From Methylotenera mobilis JLW8 (GTDB taxonomy: Bacteria > Pseudomonadota > Gammaproteobacteria > Burkholderiales > Methylophilaceae): a DNA stretch of 64,000 nucleotides. Shown in pieces: positions 17,752-25,523 of this stretch. Below the pieces are notes generated by a model. It did no database searches and was not told the origin of the DNA. It was given only the letters and a program-made list of their open reading frames with translations. The DNA lies in NCBI RefSeq assembly GCF_000023705.1, contig NC_012968.1, positions 496,001 to 560,000 on the forward strand. The letters are read 5' to 3'. Position 1 is the stretch's first letter. The number at the start of each line of letters is the position of its first letter. The position numbers were made by a program, and so were the translations under genes.

Positions 17752-17941
17752 ATTTGACAAAGTAAATTTATGTGTTTCTTTATAGTAGTTCGTTATTAGA
17801 GTGTTCTAAATTAGGTGTTTTTACACAGGCTCTATTTCATTCTGGGTAGCGTGCCATTAGGTCAAATATAGTAATCTAATGACATATAATTTCGTATAAT
17901 ATCAACTTAAATTTTTATGCCTTAACTTTGAAGGTTGCTCA

Positions 17942-19105
17942 TTGAACTCATTTAAAAAACCTAAAGTTTTCTCTTTTTTCTCGGGGAGTGGCTTTCTCGA
18001 TCTGGGCTTCGAAAAGTCAGGTTTTGACGTAGTATTTGTAAACGAACATCACAAACCTTTTCTTGATGCATACAAACATAGCAGGAAGAAAATGAATTTA
18101 CCTGCCCCTAAGCATGGTTACTTTGAAGGGAGCGTAGATAGTGAACCATTAAAGCGAAAGGTAGAATTCCTTATCGAATCTCTAAAAAAAACCGACATTG
18201 TGGGTTTTATCGGTGGTCCTCCATGCCCTGATTTTTCAGTGGCAGGAAAACAAAAAGGTAAAGATGGTGAGAATGGTAAGCTCTCGAAGGTTTATATTGA
18301 TTTAATTTTAAAAAATAAACCTCACTTCTTTCTTTTTGAGAATGTGAAAGGCCTATGGAAGACAGCTAAACATAGAGAGTTTTACGATGAAATGAAGAGC
18401 AGTCTAAGTAAGGCTGGTTACTTTCTTACAGATCGATTAACTAATAGCATTGAGTTTGGTGTAGCTCAGGATAGAGATCGGATTATTTTATTCGGTATAG
18501 CAAAAAGTTTGCTACCTCAAAAATACAACGAAAATCTTTTAAATAATGAATTCGGTTGGATGAATCATGCTCTGTACACAAGAGATGGAGTGTTAGATAA
18601 AAAGTTGTGGCCTAGCAAGTCCACATTTGAAGAAAATAGCGTTCTAACAAACAATTGGACTTCAGTTATTAATGAGCTCACTGTGGAATACTGGTTCAAG
18701 CTTAATAATGTTGATAATCATCCTAATGCTAAGCATTACTTCAATCCCAAACCCACAACGACAAAATTCCAATCTACGGAAGAAGGTGAGGTTAGTAAAA
18801 AATCATTTAAGAGATTGCATCGATATAGATATTCTCCTACTGCGGCATATGGTAATAATGAGGTCCATTTGCATCCTTACAAAGCAAGAAGGTTAAGCGC
18901 AGCTGAAGCATTAGCTATTCAGTCCTTACCGTTTGAGTTTGAGCTACCAAATACAATGTCTTTGTCTGATATGTTTAAAACGATAGGCAATGGTGTTCCA
19001 TTCCTTTTATCTAAAGCCGTTGCAATTACCATTTATGAGTATATCGCTCAAAAGAATTTATTAATTCAACAGGACATACCTTATTTAACTAAGGCAACGA
19101 TTTAA
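17942..19105 (+). CDS. DNA (cytosine-5-)-methyltransferase
   Basis: 387 residues with the ordered motifs of C5-cytosine methyltransferases: motif I FSFFSGSGFLDLGF for S-adenosylmethionine, motif IV GGPPCPDFS with the catalytic cysteine near residue 95, motif VI FENVKG, motif VIII QDRDRI and motif X TIGNGVP. It methylates cytosine at a specific, unpredictable DNA sequence. The start is TTG, placed 7 bases after GAAGG; no good ATG is nearby. It leads a four-gene AT-rich cluster and is 21 bases before the DUF262 gene. No classical restriction endonuclease accompanies it, so the downstream genes probably supply the restricting activity, or it protects self DNA from them. Confidence 0.92.
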   Translation: MNSFKKPKVFSFFSGSGFLDLGFEKSGFDVVFVNEHHKPFLDAYKHSRKKMNLPAPKHGYFEGSVDSEPLKRKVEFLIESLKKTDIVGFIGGPPCPDFSVAGKQKGKDGENGKLSKVYIDLILKNKPHFFLFENVKGLWKTAKHREFYDEMKSSLSKAGYFLTDRLTNSIEFGVAQDRDRIILFGIAKSLLPQKYNENLLNNEFGWMNHALYTRDGVLDKKLWPSKSTFEENSVLTNNWTSVINELTVEYWFKLNNVDNHPNAKHYFNPKPTTTKFQSTEEGEVSKKSFKRLHRYRYSPTAAYGNNEVHLHPYKARRLSAAEALAIQSLPFEFELPNTMSLSDMFKTIGNGVPFLLSKAVAITIYEYIAQKNLLIQQDIPYLTKATI

Positions 19106-19126
19106 AATTCCGATTAGGGTTTAGCT

Positions 19127-21124
19127 ATGACAATAAGTTTCAATGATGTTCTATTGGATATAAAAGATTTTTTAATTGGTCATGAATTACGATCCATTAA
19201 TCCCGCATTAGCCCCTATTTTCTTAACAAGTATTGATGTTGAAAATAGCAAATACTATGTTTCAAGCACCTCTAATACATTAGGTAAATCACGACCACTC
19301 AGTGAATTAAGAGAAATATGGGTGGACCTAGAAAGAAAGGGATTTACGAATGTAGATCAAGCGCTATATGGCGGTGGTTCAAGTAGAAACCAACCAGAAA
19401 CAATCTTGGCTAATCTGCCTTATATTCAGTTTTTTAAATTTAGAAATAAAAAACACTTATTGCTAAGGCAAAAGCATGTTCATGCTCCTGGCTTTTTACA
19501 AGAGGTTGAGGGTAGTGAGTATCGAAAAGTAAGAAAGCTAATAGAAAATTATTTAGATCTGAGACTTTCTGAAATTGTTAATGAGCAGCAAGATCTTATC
19601 CAAAAGACTAAGTACTCATTAGATTTAATTACAAAAAAATACCCAGCTGAATCAAGCGTTCAAAACATAGAGGAAATAATAAAAAATTGGAGTCTATTTA
19701 ATAGCTCTCTATCAGAATCTATTGTTAACATTGATACCAACGTTAAATTGGCATGGAAGCCGACAGAAGACGGCAAACATACCGACTTTAAAGAATTTAC
19801 AGACACCCCCGACTTTATTGGCTTCGAGGACGGAGATCAATCTAAAGCCGATATCACGCTTGATGAAGACGATAAAGCATCAGATCAACTTCCTCTAACA
19901 GCTTCCTCTAACTTATTTGCTTTAAGAATAAGACAACTAACGCCAGTAATTAGCTTAATTTTTGACCGAATGAAATTCGGCGATATAGATTTGCAGCCAG
20001 ACTTTCAACGGAAAGATCGTATCTGGGATGCTTCGCGAAAAGCAAAGCTTATAGAATCAATTCTGATGAAACTTCCCTTGCCAGTTTTTTACTTTGCCGA
20101 AAAAGCAGATGGTGGCTGGATTGTTGTTGATGGGCTTCAACGAATTACAACAATTTATGATTTTATTGAAGGCAACTTTAGCTTAGACAAGCTTAATTTC
20201 CTCAAAACTCACAACGACAAATTTTACAAAGACCTAACAAGAACTGAACAAAGAGATATTCGAGAGTATGCAATTACTGCTTATCTTATCGATCATGACT
20301 CAAGTGATAAAAACACAGATTTAATTGTTGAATTATTTCATCGAATAAATACATATGGAATGAAACTTAGTGAACAAGAAATTCGCTCTGCTCTCAAACA
20401 GGGTAGCAGTGTAAGATTTTTAAGATACGCATCTTCACTTGATGAGTTTAAAGTTGCAACAAGAGATAAAGTAAAAGCTGTACGTCAAAAGGATATGGAG
20501 TTATGTTTGTCAGCATTAGCTTTCATGGTTAATGGATACTCTACATTTGGCAATGCCGGTTATGACCAATTTCTCAAAACAGCCATGTCTACGATGAATC
20601 AATGGGGTAAATTTGAAATAAACGTTAACTCCTTGAGTGATATTGAAGATGGTAAAGCTGAAGTCAACTTAACAAAAACAGCGCAGAAATATTTGGACCA
20701 TTTAGATCGCTTTAGAAAAGGCTTGAAATTAGCTTATGAAGTATTTGAAGACTATACTTTTATAAGAGAACGTTTTAAAAACAATACTTTAATAAACAAA
20801 CAACTTTTTGAAATAATAGTTACTTACTTCTCCTTTGCTGATAATACTCAACGAGAAATTATATTATTAAAAAGTGCTAACCTCATCGATGCCCTTTACA
20901 CAGCAATTCAATCTAATTCAACTGACTTCGCTGAATGGACCTCACCAACCTACAAAGAATCAAACCGCGGTTTTAATGACGCAATAACTCAATCAACAGG
21001 GAAAAGAGTTACAGTGCTTTACAGATTTAGTGCTTTTAGGAAAATTCTAGAAACTAGTACTGGTGTTGATATTGATATCCGTAACCTACTTGCAGACGTA
21101 AACAATTCAGAACATGAACATTAA
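19127..21124 (+). CDS. DUF262-domain protein (GmrSD/ParB-like fold), probable defence effector
   Basis: 665 residues. Residues about 260-400 show the DUF262 signature: IxLQPDFQRKDRIW (near residue 290), LIESILMKLPLPVFYF and DGLQRITTIYDF (near residue 335), the form of DGQQR found in this family. DUF262 proteins share the ParB/sulfiredoxin-like fold and include the GmrS half of the modification-dependent nuclease GmrSD, where the motif takes part in NTP use. The first 250 residues form a separate unrecognised domain with a coiled-coil-like part, and the last 200 are helical. No HNH motif (DUF1524) is seen, so nuclease activity, if present, is elsewhere. It overlaps the ATPase gene by 11 bases. 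Confidence 0.85.
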   Translation: MTISFNDVLLDIKDFLIGHELRSINPALAPIFLTSIDVENSKYYVSSTSNTLGKSRPLSELREIWVDLERKGFTNVDQALYGGGSSRNQPETILANLPYIQFFKFRNKKHLLLRQKHVHAPGFLQEVEGSEYRKVRKLIENYLDLRLSEIVNEQQDLIQKTKYSLDLITKKYPAESSVQNIEEIIKNWSLFNSSLSESIVNIDTNVKLAWKPTEDGKHTDFKEFTDTPDFIGFEDGDQSKADITLDEDDKASDQLPLTASSNLFALRIRQLTPVISLIFDRMKFGDIDLQPDFQRKDRIWDASRKAKLIESILMKLPLPVFYFAEKADGGWIVVDGLQRITTIYDFIEGNFSLDKLNFLKTHNDKFYKDLTRTEQRDIREYAITAYLIDHDSSDKNTDLIVELFHRINTYGMKLSEQEIRSALKQGSSVRFLRYASSLDEFKVATRDKVKAVRQKDMELCLSALAFMVNGYSTFGNAGYDQFLKTAMSTMNQWGKFEINVNSLSDIEDGKAEVNLTKTAQKYLDHLDRFRKGLKLAYEVFEDYTFIRERFKNNTLINKQLFEIIVTYFSFADNTQREIILLKSANLIDALYTAIQSNSTDFAEWTSPTYKESNRGFNDAITQSTGKRVTVLYRFSAFRKILETSTGVDIDIRNLLADVNNSEHEH

Positions 21125-22238
21125 AAAGATAAATCTTACCAACTTCAAAGCATATCAGTCTCAAACCTTTGAGTTAAGTAAACTTTCAGTTTTCTGTGGC
21201 AGCAATTCAGTTGGAAAGAGTACAGCTATTCAAGCATTATGCATTTTTTTCCAATCAAAATTTAATGACTCTGACACGCTAAAAATCAATGGTGATCTAG
21301 TAACTATTGGTGAAATTAGTGACGTTCACAATCACTCGAATCGCAATGATGATCAACTAATAATTGGTATTGATTTTAACCAGATATCTCTTCAATGGGG
21401 TTATACAACCCCAAAACAAAGAGATGAAGCTTCACTAAACGAATTACGGCTAATCAACACGCGCAGTCCCTCTATCACGAATTTTTTATTGAATAATAAT
21501 TTTAAGATTCAATATTTATCTGCAGACAGATTTGGTCCTAAAGATAATTTTCCGTTATCCCAACATGCTTTTCACTCGAACTGGCTTGGTACTAAAGGCG
21601 AATTTACTATTGAAGTACTTCAAAGACTGATCGAAGTGAAAACGGAGAGATTTAATGATGTTAATGATCAAAGAAAACATCCTGCAGCTAGAAGCATTGA
21701 TAAATTCGTATCTATAGAAGCTTGGATGCAGGAAATAGCACCTGGGTACACAATAACACCTCAAACCATTGGGAAGGCGAATGTTGCTTTCAATACAATT
21801 ACACCACCGAATGGAATGCAAACTAGATCTATTAATGTTGGATATGGTTATAGTTATACATTAAGTGTTGTTACTGCATTGATCCTTGCATCTGCAGGTG
21901 ATATCGTCATTATTGAAAGTCCAGAAGCGCACCTTCATCCAAGAGGTCAAAGCTATTTAGGTAGACTAATCCTACTTACCGCTCTAGCCAATGTTCAAGT
22001 AATTATTGAAACTCATAGTGATCATGTTTTAAACGGAATCAGACTTGCCACTAGACTTTCGGATAATCATACGGATGACTTAGCTAAAGTATTCTTTGTC
22101 AAAAACGAGAACTCTCAAACTAATGTTGATATATTGCCTATAGGAGCTAAAGGTGATTTGCCATCTTGGCCAGCAGGTTTTTTTGATCAACAAGCTCTTG
22201 ATATTAGGTCAATCATCAGTGGTGTGAGTATAAGCTAA
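21114..22238 (+). CDS. AAA/SMC-like ATPase (OLD/DUF3696-like)
   Basis: 374 residues. It starts in the typical way for RecF/OLD-like ATPases (INLTNFKAYQSQTFELSKL), with Walker A GSNSVGKST at residues 29-37, the signature region in the middle, Walker B VIIESPEAHLHP near residue 265 and an H-loop IIETHSDH. The length and the PEAHLHPRGQ motif fit the DUF3696 group of ATPases. No TOPRIM nuclease domain follows, unlike full OLD proteins. Such ATPases act as sensors or drivers in several phage-defence systems with a separate effector. Overlap with the DUF262 gene implies stoichiometric co-expression and probably a complex. Confidence 0.87.
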   Translation: MNIKKINLTNFKAYQSQTFELSKLSVFCGSNSVGKSTAIQALCIFFQSKFNDSDTLKINGDLVTIGEISDVHNHSNRNDDQLIIGIDFNQISLQWGYTTPKQRDEASLNELRLINTRSPSITNFLLNNNFKIQYLSADRFGPKDNFPLSQHAFHSNWLGTKGEFTIEVLQRLIEVKTERFNDVNDQRKHPAARSIDKFVSIEAWMQEIAPGYTITPQTIGKANVAFNTITPPNGMQTRSINVGYGYSYTLSVVTALILASAGDIVIIESPEAHLHPRGQSYLGRLILLTALANVQVIIETHSDHVLNGIRLATRLSDNHTDDLAKVFFVKNENSQTNVDILPIGAKGDLPSWPAGFFDQQALDIRSIISGVSIS

Positions 22239-22256
22239 GTTTCAATCACAACTATA

Positions 22257-23165
22257 ATGAATAACGTCTACATTTCTAGTTACGCTCTGGCACTTAAGGC
22301 GACTGATTCAAAGTTAGACTTTGATTCGGCGCTGAACATGTTAAATCAGTTTCTATTAAGCGTGCCTGATTATAATAACAAAATAGTGAATTCAGATATT
22401 TTAGAGTATTCACTTAACTCATTGTCATTACAGGAAATATTATTTCAGATATCCAATAGCTCTTCCCCTGAATACGCAGAGTTATTGAAAGAGTTTTATA
22501 ATGTAATATCAAGATTCCAGTCAGATATTACAACTGCAGCTGCAATTGAAGAGTCGAATCAAGCTGATCCGGGCAATTTCTTCTCATTCTATACCCAGGG
22601 AATAATCATACCAGGGGTATCCCATAATATTCACGTGGATTCTAATAACAAGCTATATGAGCTTAATTACCAAAACCTTCATAATTACCCGATTGAAGCT
22701 TCTAGCTTTGTGAAAAGAGCAAAACTATTATTTAAAAATCTGTCCTTTCATAAAGATATACATATACATTTGGCACAAACAAAAAATGGAGGTTTAAATT
22801 CTTTTTCAAAAGAGTTCGCAAGAGCACTGCTTGCACTGCACAATGTAATGCCACACCTATCAACAGGAGGGACTGAAGCTGATTTAATCCTTATTCGACA
22901 AGAGACTTCTAAAACTGGAAACTCTATGGATTGTACCCGTCAAGGCAGCAATAAAAAAGGGCTTGTAGTTGACTTCGAAGTTACTGATGTAAATAAGAAT
23001 ACTCACGAAATATCAAATCTAAATTGTGAGTTTCATCTTAAAATTGATTTCAATAATGCAGGAAAAAGAGTACCACCCGGACAATATAAACGAGTTTACT
23101 TTGGGTTACCTATTATCCAAAATAAGCGCTATATTGCTTTGTTGCGGTTAGGAGATCATTACTAA
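22257..23165 (+). CDS. Unrecognised protein, last gene of the methyltransferase/DUF262/ATPase cluster
   Basis: 302 residues, not recognised. It has no membrane segment or signal peptide. The first 110 residues look helical and acidic; the C-terminal part is beta-like and basic, with a Gly-rich stretch TRQGSNKKG and charged motifs such as VVDFEVTD. It starts 18 bases after the ATPase stop with the same AT-rich composition, so it belongs to the cluster. In defence operons with DUF262 and DUF3696-like partners the third protein is often a poorly characterised nuclease or adaptor, but no catalytic motif can be named here. A full-length intact frame argues that it is functional. Confidence 0.75.
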   Translation: MNNVYISSYALALKATDSKLDFDSALNMLNQFLLSVPDYNNKIVNSDILEYSLNSLSLQEILFQISNSSSPEYAELLKEFYNVISRFQSDITTAAAIEESNQADPGNFFSFYTQGIIIPGVSHNIHVDSNNKLYELNYQNLHNYPIEASSFVKRAKLLFKNLSFHKDIHIHLAQTKNGGLNSFSKEFARALLALHNVMPHLSTGGTEADLILIRQETSKTGNSMDCTRQGSNKKGLVVDFEVTDVNKNTHEISNLNCEFHLKIDFNNAGKRVPPGQYKRVYFGLPIIQNKRYIALLRLGDHY

Positions 23166-23458
23166 GTTAGTCCCCCGACTTATGACCCTGCCTAAACATT
23201 TCGGCCATTAATAAAGTTTAATTTTTGATTAAATTAAATGTCATTTATACAGTGTCAGGCATGAGTGAAGTCTCGTTTCACAGTGGATAAAAAGTCTTTA
23301 CAGTTACAAACATAATGAAATGGCGATGTCAGCAATTTGTAACCATTCTTTAAAATTGGAAGCATATAGCTGGCTTTGTAATTTGGAAGCAAAAAACTGT
23401 CTTTGGGATAAATATATGCTTCCACTGACACGGAGGTAGGCTAACCCATTGATTTTTA
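23166..23458. other. Non-coding stretch between the defence cluster and tRNA-Arg
   Basis: No gene is seen on either strand. It is AT-rich on the left. Near the tRNA it holds three copies of a TTGGAAGCA/TGCTTCCA motif. A right end of a mobile element could lie here: TGACA at 23426-23430, read from the tRNA side, begins TGTCAGTGGAAGC. This is weak evidence on its own. Confidence 0.5.
23356..23424. repeat. Short direct and inverted repeats just downstream of the tRNA gene
   Basis: TTGGAAGCA is at 23356-23364 and again at 23383-23391. The complement TGCTTCCA is at 23417-23424. GGAAGCATATA (23358-23368) and TATATGCTTCC (23413-23423) are perfect 11-bp complements. The set lies 35-100 bases past the tRNA 3' end. 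It could fold as a transcript terminator or be protein-binding sites at an element end. Confidence 0.55.
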
Positions 23459-23535
23459 TGGCGCGCCCGGCGGGATTCGAACCCACTACCCTCGGCTTCG
23501 GAAACCGATACTCTATCCAAATGAGCTACGGGCGC
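23459..23535 (-). tRNA. tRNA-Arg (anticodon CCG)
   Basis: Read on the minus strand, the 77-base gene has a 7-bp acceptor stem (GCGCCCG with CGGGCGC), a D arm, a 5-bp anticodon stem TCGGT/ACCGA with loop TTCCGAA (anticodon CCG, reading CGG), a T arm with TTCGAAT, discriminator G and an encoded CCA. All stems pair apart from G-T wobbles. Its 3' end faces the defence cluster and the Tn7-like module. tRNA 3' ends are common targets for mobile elements; no partial copy of the tRNA end was seen elsewhere in the window. Confidence 0.96.
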
Positions 23536-23632
23536 AAAGTAGCGTTGCATTATAGCAAACTGAGGTGCTGTATGTTGCCTTAATACGCAATGCAATTTAG
23601 CGGTTCAGGCATATTTTTTGTGATTGCGTTTT

Positions 23633-23660
23633 TTGTCATAAGCTAAAGTGTAGGTATAAT
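23633..23660 (+). promoter_or_regulatory. Sigma70-type promoter of the cytochrome gene
   Basis: TTGTCA (23633-23638) and TATAAT (23655-23660) are separated by 16 bases, 36 bases before the start codon. Both boxes are at or near consensus. Confidence 0.7.
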
Positions 23661-23696
23661 AAGGTTTTTATTCATATATTTTCAGGAACAAACGTA

Positions 23697-24584
23697 ATGA
23701 GTAATGTAGATAATGAAGCTAAAGGCTACTCTCTAGGGCAGGTTCTGCTTGCGACTTTTGCTGGTGTCGTTGGTATTGTTGCATTTATAGTGATTGTCGC
23801 TAAGATTTTTGGCGTAACAGATGCAGTAGAAGTTGATGCGCCTGCAGCGGCGATAGCAGCTAAGCTTGATGAAAACATTAAACCTGTTGCGGTTGTAGAG
23901 GTTGCTGCAGCGACTTCAGAAGCGACAGCTGGTAAGAGCGGCGCTGAAGTGGTGAAAGCAGTTTGTTCTATGTGTCATGGTGCTGGCCTGATGGGTGCAC
24001 CAAAAATTGGTGATAACTCACAATGGGCACCACGTATTGCACAAGGCTACCAAACATTGGTAAAACATGCGCTTGAGGGTATTCGTAGTATGCCAGCACG
24101 TGGTGGTAATCCTGCATTAACTGACGACGAAATTGCTAGTGCTGTGGCTGAAATGGCAAACGCATCTGGTGCAAAATTTACTGCGCCTGCAGCAAAAGCA
24201 GCAGCGCCTGCGGAAAAAACTGCTGAAGCAGCACCTGCAGTGGCTGATCCTGCTAAAGCAGCTGAGCCAGCAAAGGCGGCAAAAGGATCAGATCTTGTTG
24301 CTGCAGCTGCAGCCTCTGCACCAGTTGTTGCGGGTAAAAGCGGTGAAGAAGTGTACAAGGCTGTTTGTTCTATGTGTCACGCTGCTGGCTTAATGAACGC
24401 ACCTAAATTTGGCGATAAAGCACAGTGGGAGCCTCGCGTTAAACAAGGTTACGACACCTTAGTGAGTCATGCTATTAATGGTATTCGTACTATGCCTGCT
24501 AAAGGCGGCAATCCAGGGCTGTCTGATGCAGAGGTTGCTGCTGCTGTGAAACATATGGCAAATGCCGCGGGTGCCGGATTCTAA
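23697..24584 (+). CDS. Membrane-anchored tandem dihaem cytochrome c (c5-like)
   Basis: 295 residues. An N-terminal membrane helix (about residues 16-38) anchors two cytochrome c domains in the periplasm. Each has the haem site CSMCH followed by a c5-like pattern (AGLMxAPKxGDxxQW) and a late methionine ligand region (IRxMPxxGGNP). The two domains are clearly homologous, and an Ala/Lys/Pro-rich linker of about 50 residues joins them. It probably carries electrons between periplasmic donors and a terminal oxidase. It is a single-gene unit with its own promoter and terminator. The exact partner is unknown. Confidence 0.9.
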   Translation: MSNVDNEAKGYSLGQVLLATFAGVVGIVAFIVIVAKIFGVTDAVEVDAPAAAIAAKLDENIKPVAVVEVAAATSEATAGKSGAEVVKAVCSMCHGAGLMGAPKIGDNSQWAPRIAQGYQTLVKHALEGIRSMPARGGNPALTDDEIASAVAEMANASGAKFTAPAAKAAAPAEKTAEAAPAVADPAKAAEPAKAAKGSDLVAAAAASAPVVAGKSGEEVYKAVCSMCHAAGLMNAPKFGDKAQWEPRVKQGYDTLVSHAINGIRTMPAKGGNPGLSDAEVAAAVKHMANAAGAGF

Positions 24585-24614
24585 GTAGAGATTTTTGCAA
24601 GGTAATACACGAGA

Positions 24615-24644
24615 AAGCCACTTGATATATTAAGTGGCTTTTTT
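24615..24644 (+). terminator. Rho-independent terminator after the cytochrome gene
   Basis: AAGCCACTT pairs perfectly with AAGTGGCTT around an 8-base loop and is followed by TTTT. Confidence 0.85.
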
Positions 24645-24683
24645 ATTGGCGGTAAATTCAAATGATTAGGGCGGTATTGATTC

Positions 24684-25523
24684 GTGGCGACTTATGCAAT
24701 AGGCGATATACAAGGTTGTTATCATGCGTTTCAGGCATTATTAGCACGCCTTAAATTTGACCCGGACAAAGACCAGCTATGGCTGGTGGGCGATTTAATT
24801 AACCGTGGCAGCGGCACGCTGGATGTACTGCGCTGGTGCTACGCCCATCAGCATAGCCTGCGCATCGTGCTGGGTAATCATGATTTGCATGCCATTGTGG
24901 TGGCCGCTGGTATTGTTGCTGCACATAGAGGTGACACGTTGCAGCCGCTGCTAGCTGCTGATGATAGAGATGTGCTGCTGAGTTGGTTACGTCATCAGCC
25001 CTTGGTGTATCACGAGGCTGATTACTTAATGGTGCACGCGGGGTTGCTGCCACAATGGACGGTGGAGCAAACCATGGCTTATGCGGCAGAGGTAGAGGCT
25101 GCATTACAGGGCGAAAATTACCTGCACTTTTTAACGCATATGTATGGCAACTTACCCAATTGTTGGACGCCGGATCTAACCGGGGTTGATCGTTTGCGTG
25201 TGATTACCAACGCAGCTACGCGCTTGCGCATATGTACGGCAGACGGTGAAATGGAGTTTAAATTTAAAGGTGAGTTGCAAGATATACCGCATGGTTACAT
25301 GCCTTGGTTTGATGTGCCTGCACGCGCCACTCAAGATACTCAAGTGATTTTTGGGCATTGGTCTGCGTTAGGTCTACAACAACGCAAAAATCTATTTGCG
25401 TTGGATACGGGTTGTTTATGGGGTGGCAAGCTAACCGCGATGAATCTAGCTACCAAAGAAATTGTGCAAGTGGATGCTCATCCTTTAGATAAGCCGGTGG
25501 CGATACAAAAATCAGCGCATTAA
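24684..25523 (+). CDS. apaH: Symmetrical bis(5'-nucleosyl)-tetraphosphatase (Ap4A hydrolase)
   Basis: 279 residues, normal for ApaH. It has the metallophosphatase motifs YAIGDIQGCYH, LVGDLINRG and VLGNHDLH, then HAGLLPQW and FGHWSALG. The enzyme splits diadenosine tetraphosphate into two ADP in the cytoplasm, limiting this stress nucleotide. The start is GTG. The 3' end overlaps the convergent acyltransferase gene by 12 bases. Confidence 0.96.
   Translation: MATYAIGDIQGCYHAFQALLARLKFDPDKDQLWLVGDLINRGSGTLDVLRWCYAHQHSLRIVLGNHDLHAIVVAAGIVAAHRGDTLQPLLAADDRDVLLSWLRHQPLVYHEADYLMVHAGLLPQWTVEQTMAYAAEVEAALQGENYLHFLTHMYGNLPNCWTPDLTGVDRLRVITNAATRLRICTADGEMEFKFKGELQDIPHGYMPWFDVPARATQDTQVIFGHWSALGLQQRKNLFALDTGCLWGGKLTAMNLATKEIVQVDAHPLDKPVAIQKSAH

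Larger units (their letters stand above)
17178..17941. other. 764-bp gene-poor region between tnsAB and the methyltransferase cluster
   Basis: No normal-length gene is seen on either strand. The left 260 bases have GC content like the transposition genes and hold repeated motifs and three hairpins. From about 17560 the DNA becomes very AT-rich, like the cluster to the right, so a junction between DNA of different origin probably lies near 17450-17600. The 12-mer AAATTTGACAAA occurs twice in direct orientation (17307 and 17750 regions). A tiny ORF with a strong ribosome site lies at 17698. Both divergent promoters (tnsAB leftward, methyltransferase rightward) must be here. Confidence 0.7.

Noticed and set aside
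11525-17941. CRISPR-associated transposon
   Set aside because: TnsAB fusion and TniQ suggested it, but no cas gene and no repeat-spacer array is present in the window.
21114-22238. OLD-family nuclease
   Set aside because: The ATPase part fits, but there is no C-terminal TOPRIM domain.
17942-23165. Classical type II restriction-modification system
   Set aside because: A C5 methyltransferase is present, but no restriction endonuclease motif is recognisable in the three partner proteins.
17178-23535. Integrative element with tyrosine integrase and duplicated tRNA end
   Set aside because: No integrase gene and no second copy of the tRNA-Arg 3' end was found within the window.
24047-24393. Ala-rich and Gln/Leu-rich frames overlapping the cytochrome linker
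   Set aside because: They arise from the low-complexity Ala/Lys/Pro linker read in other frames.
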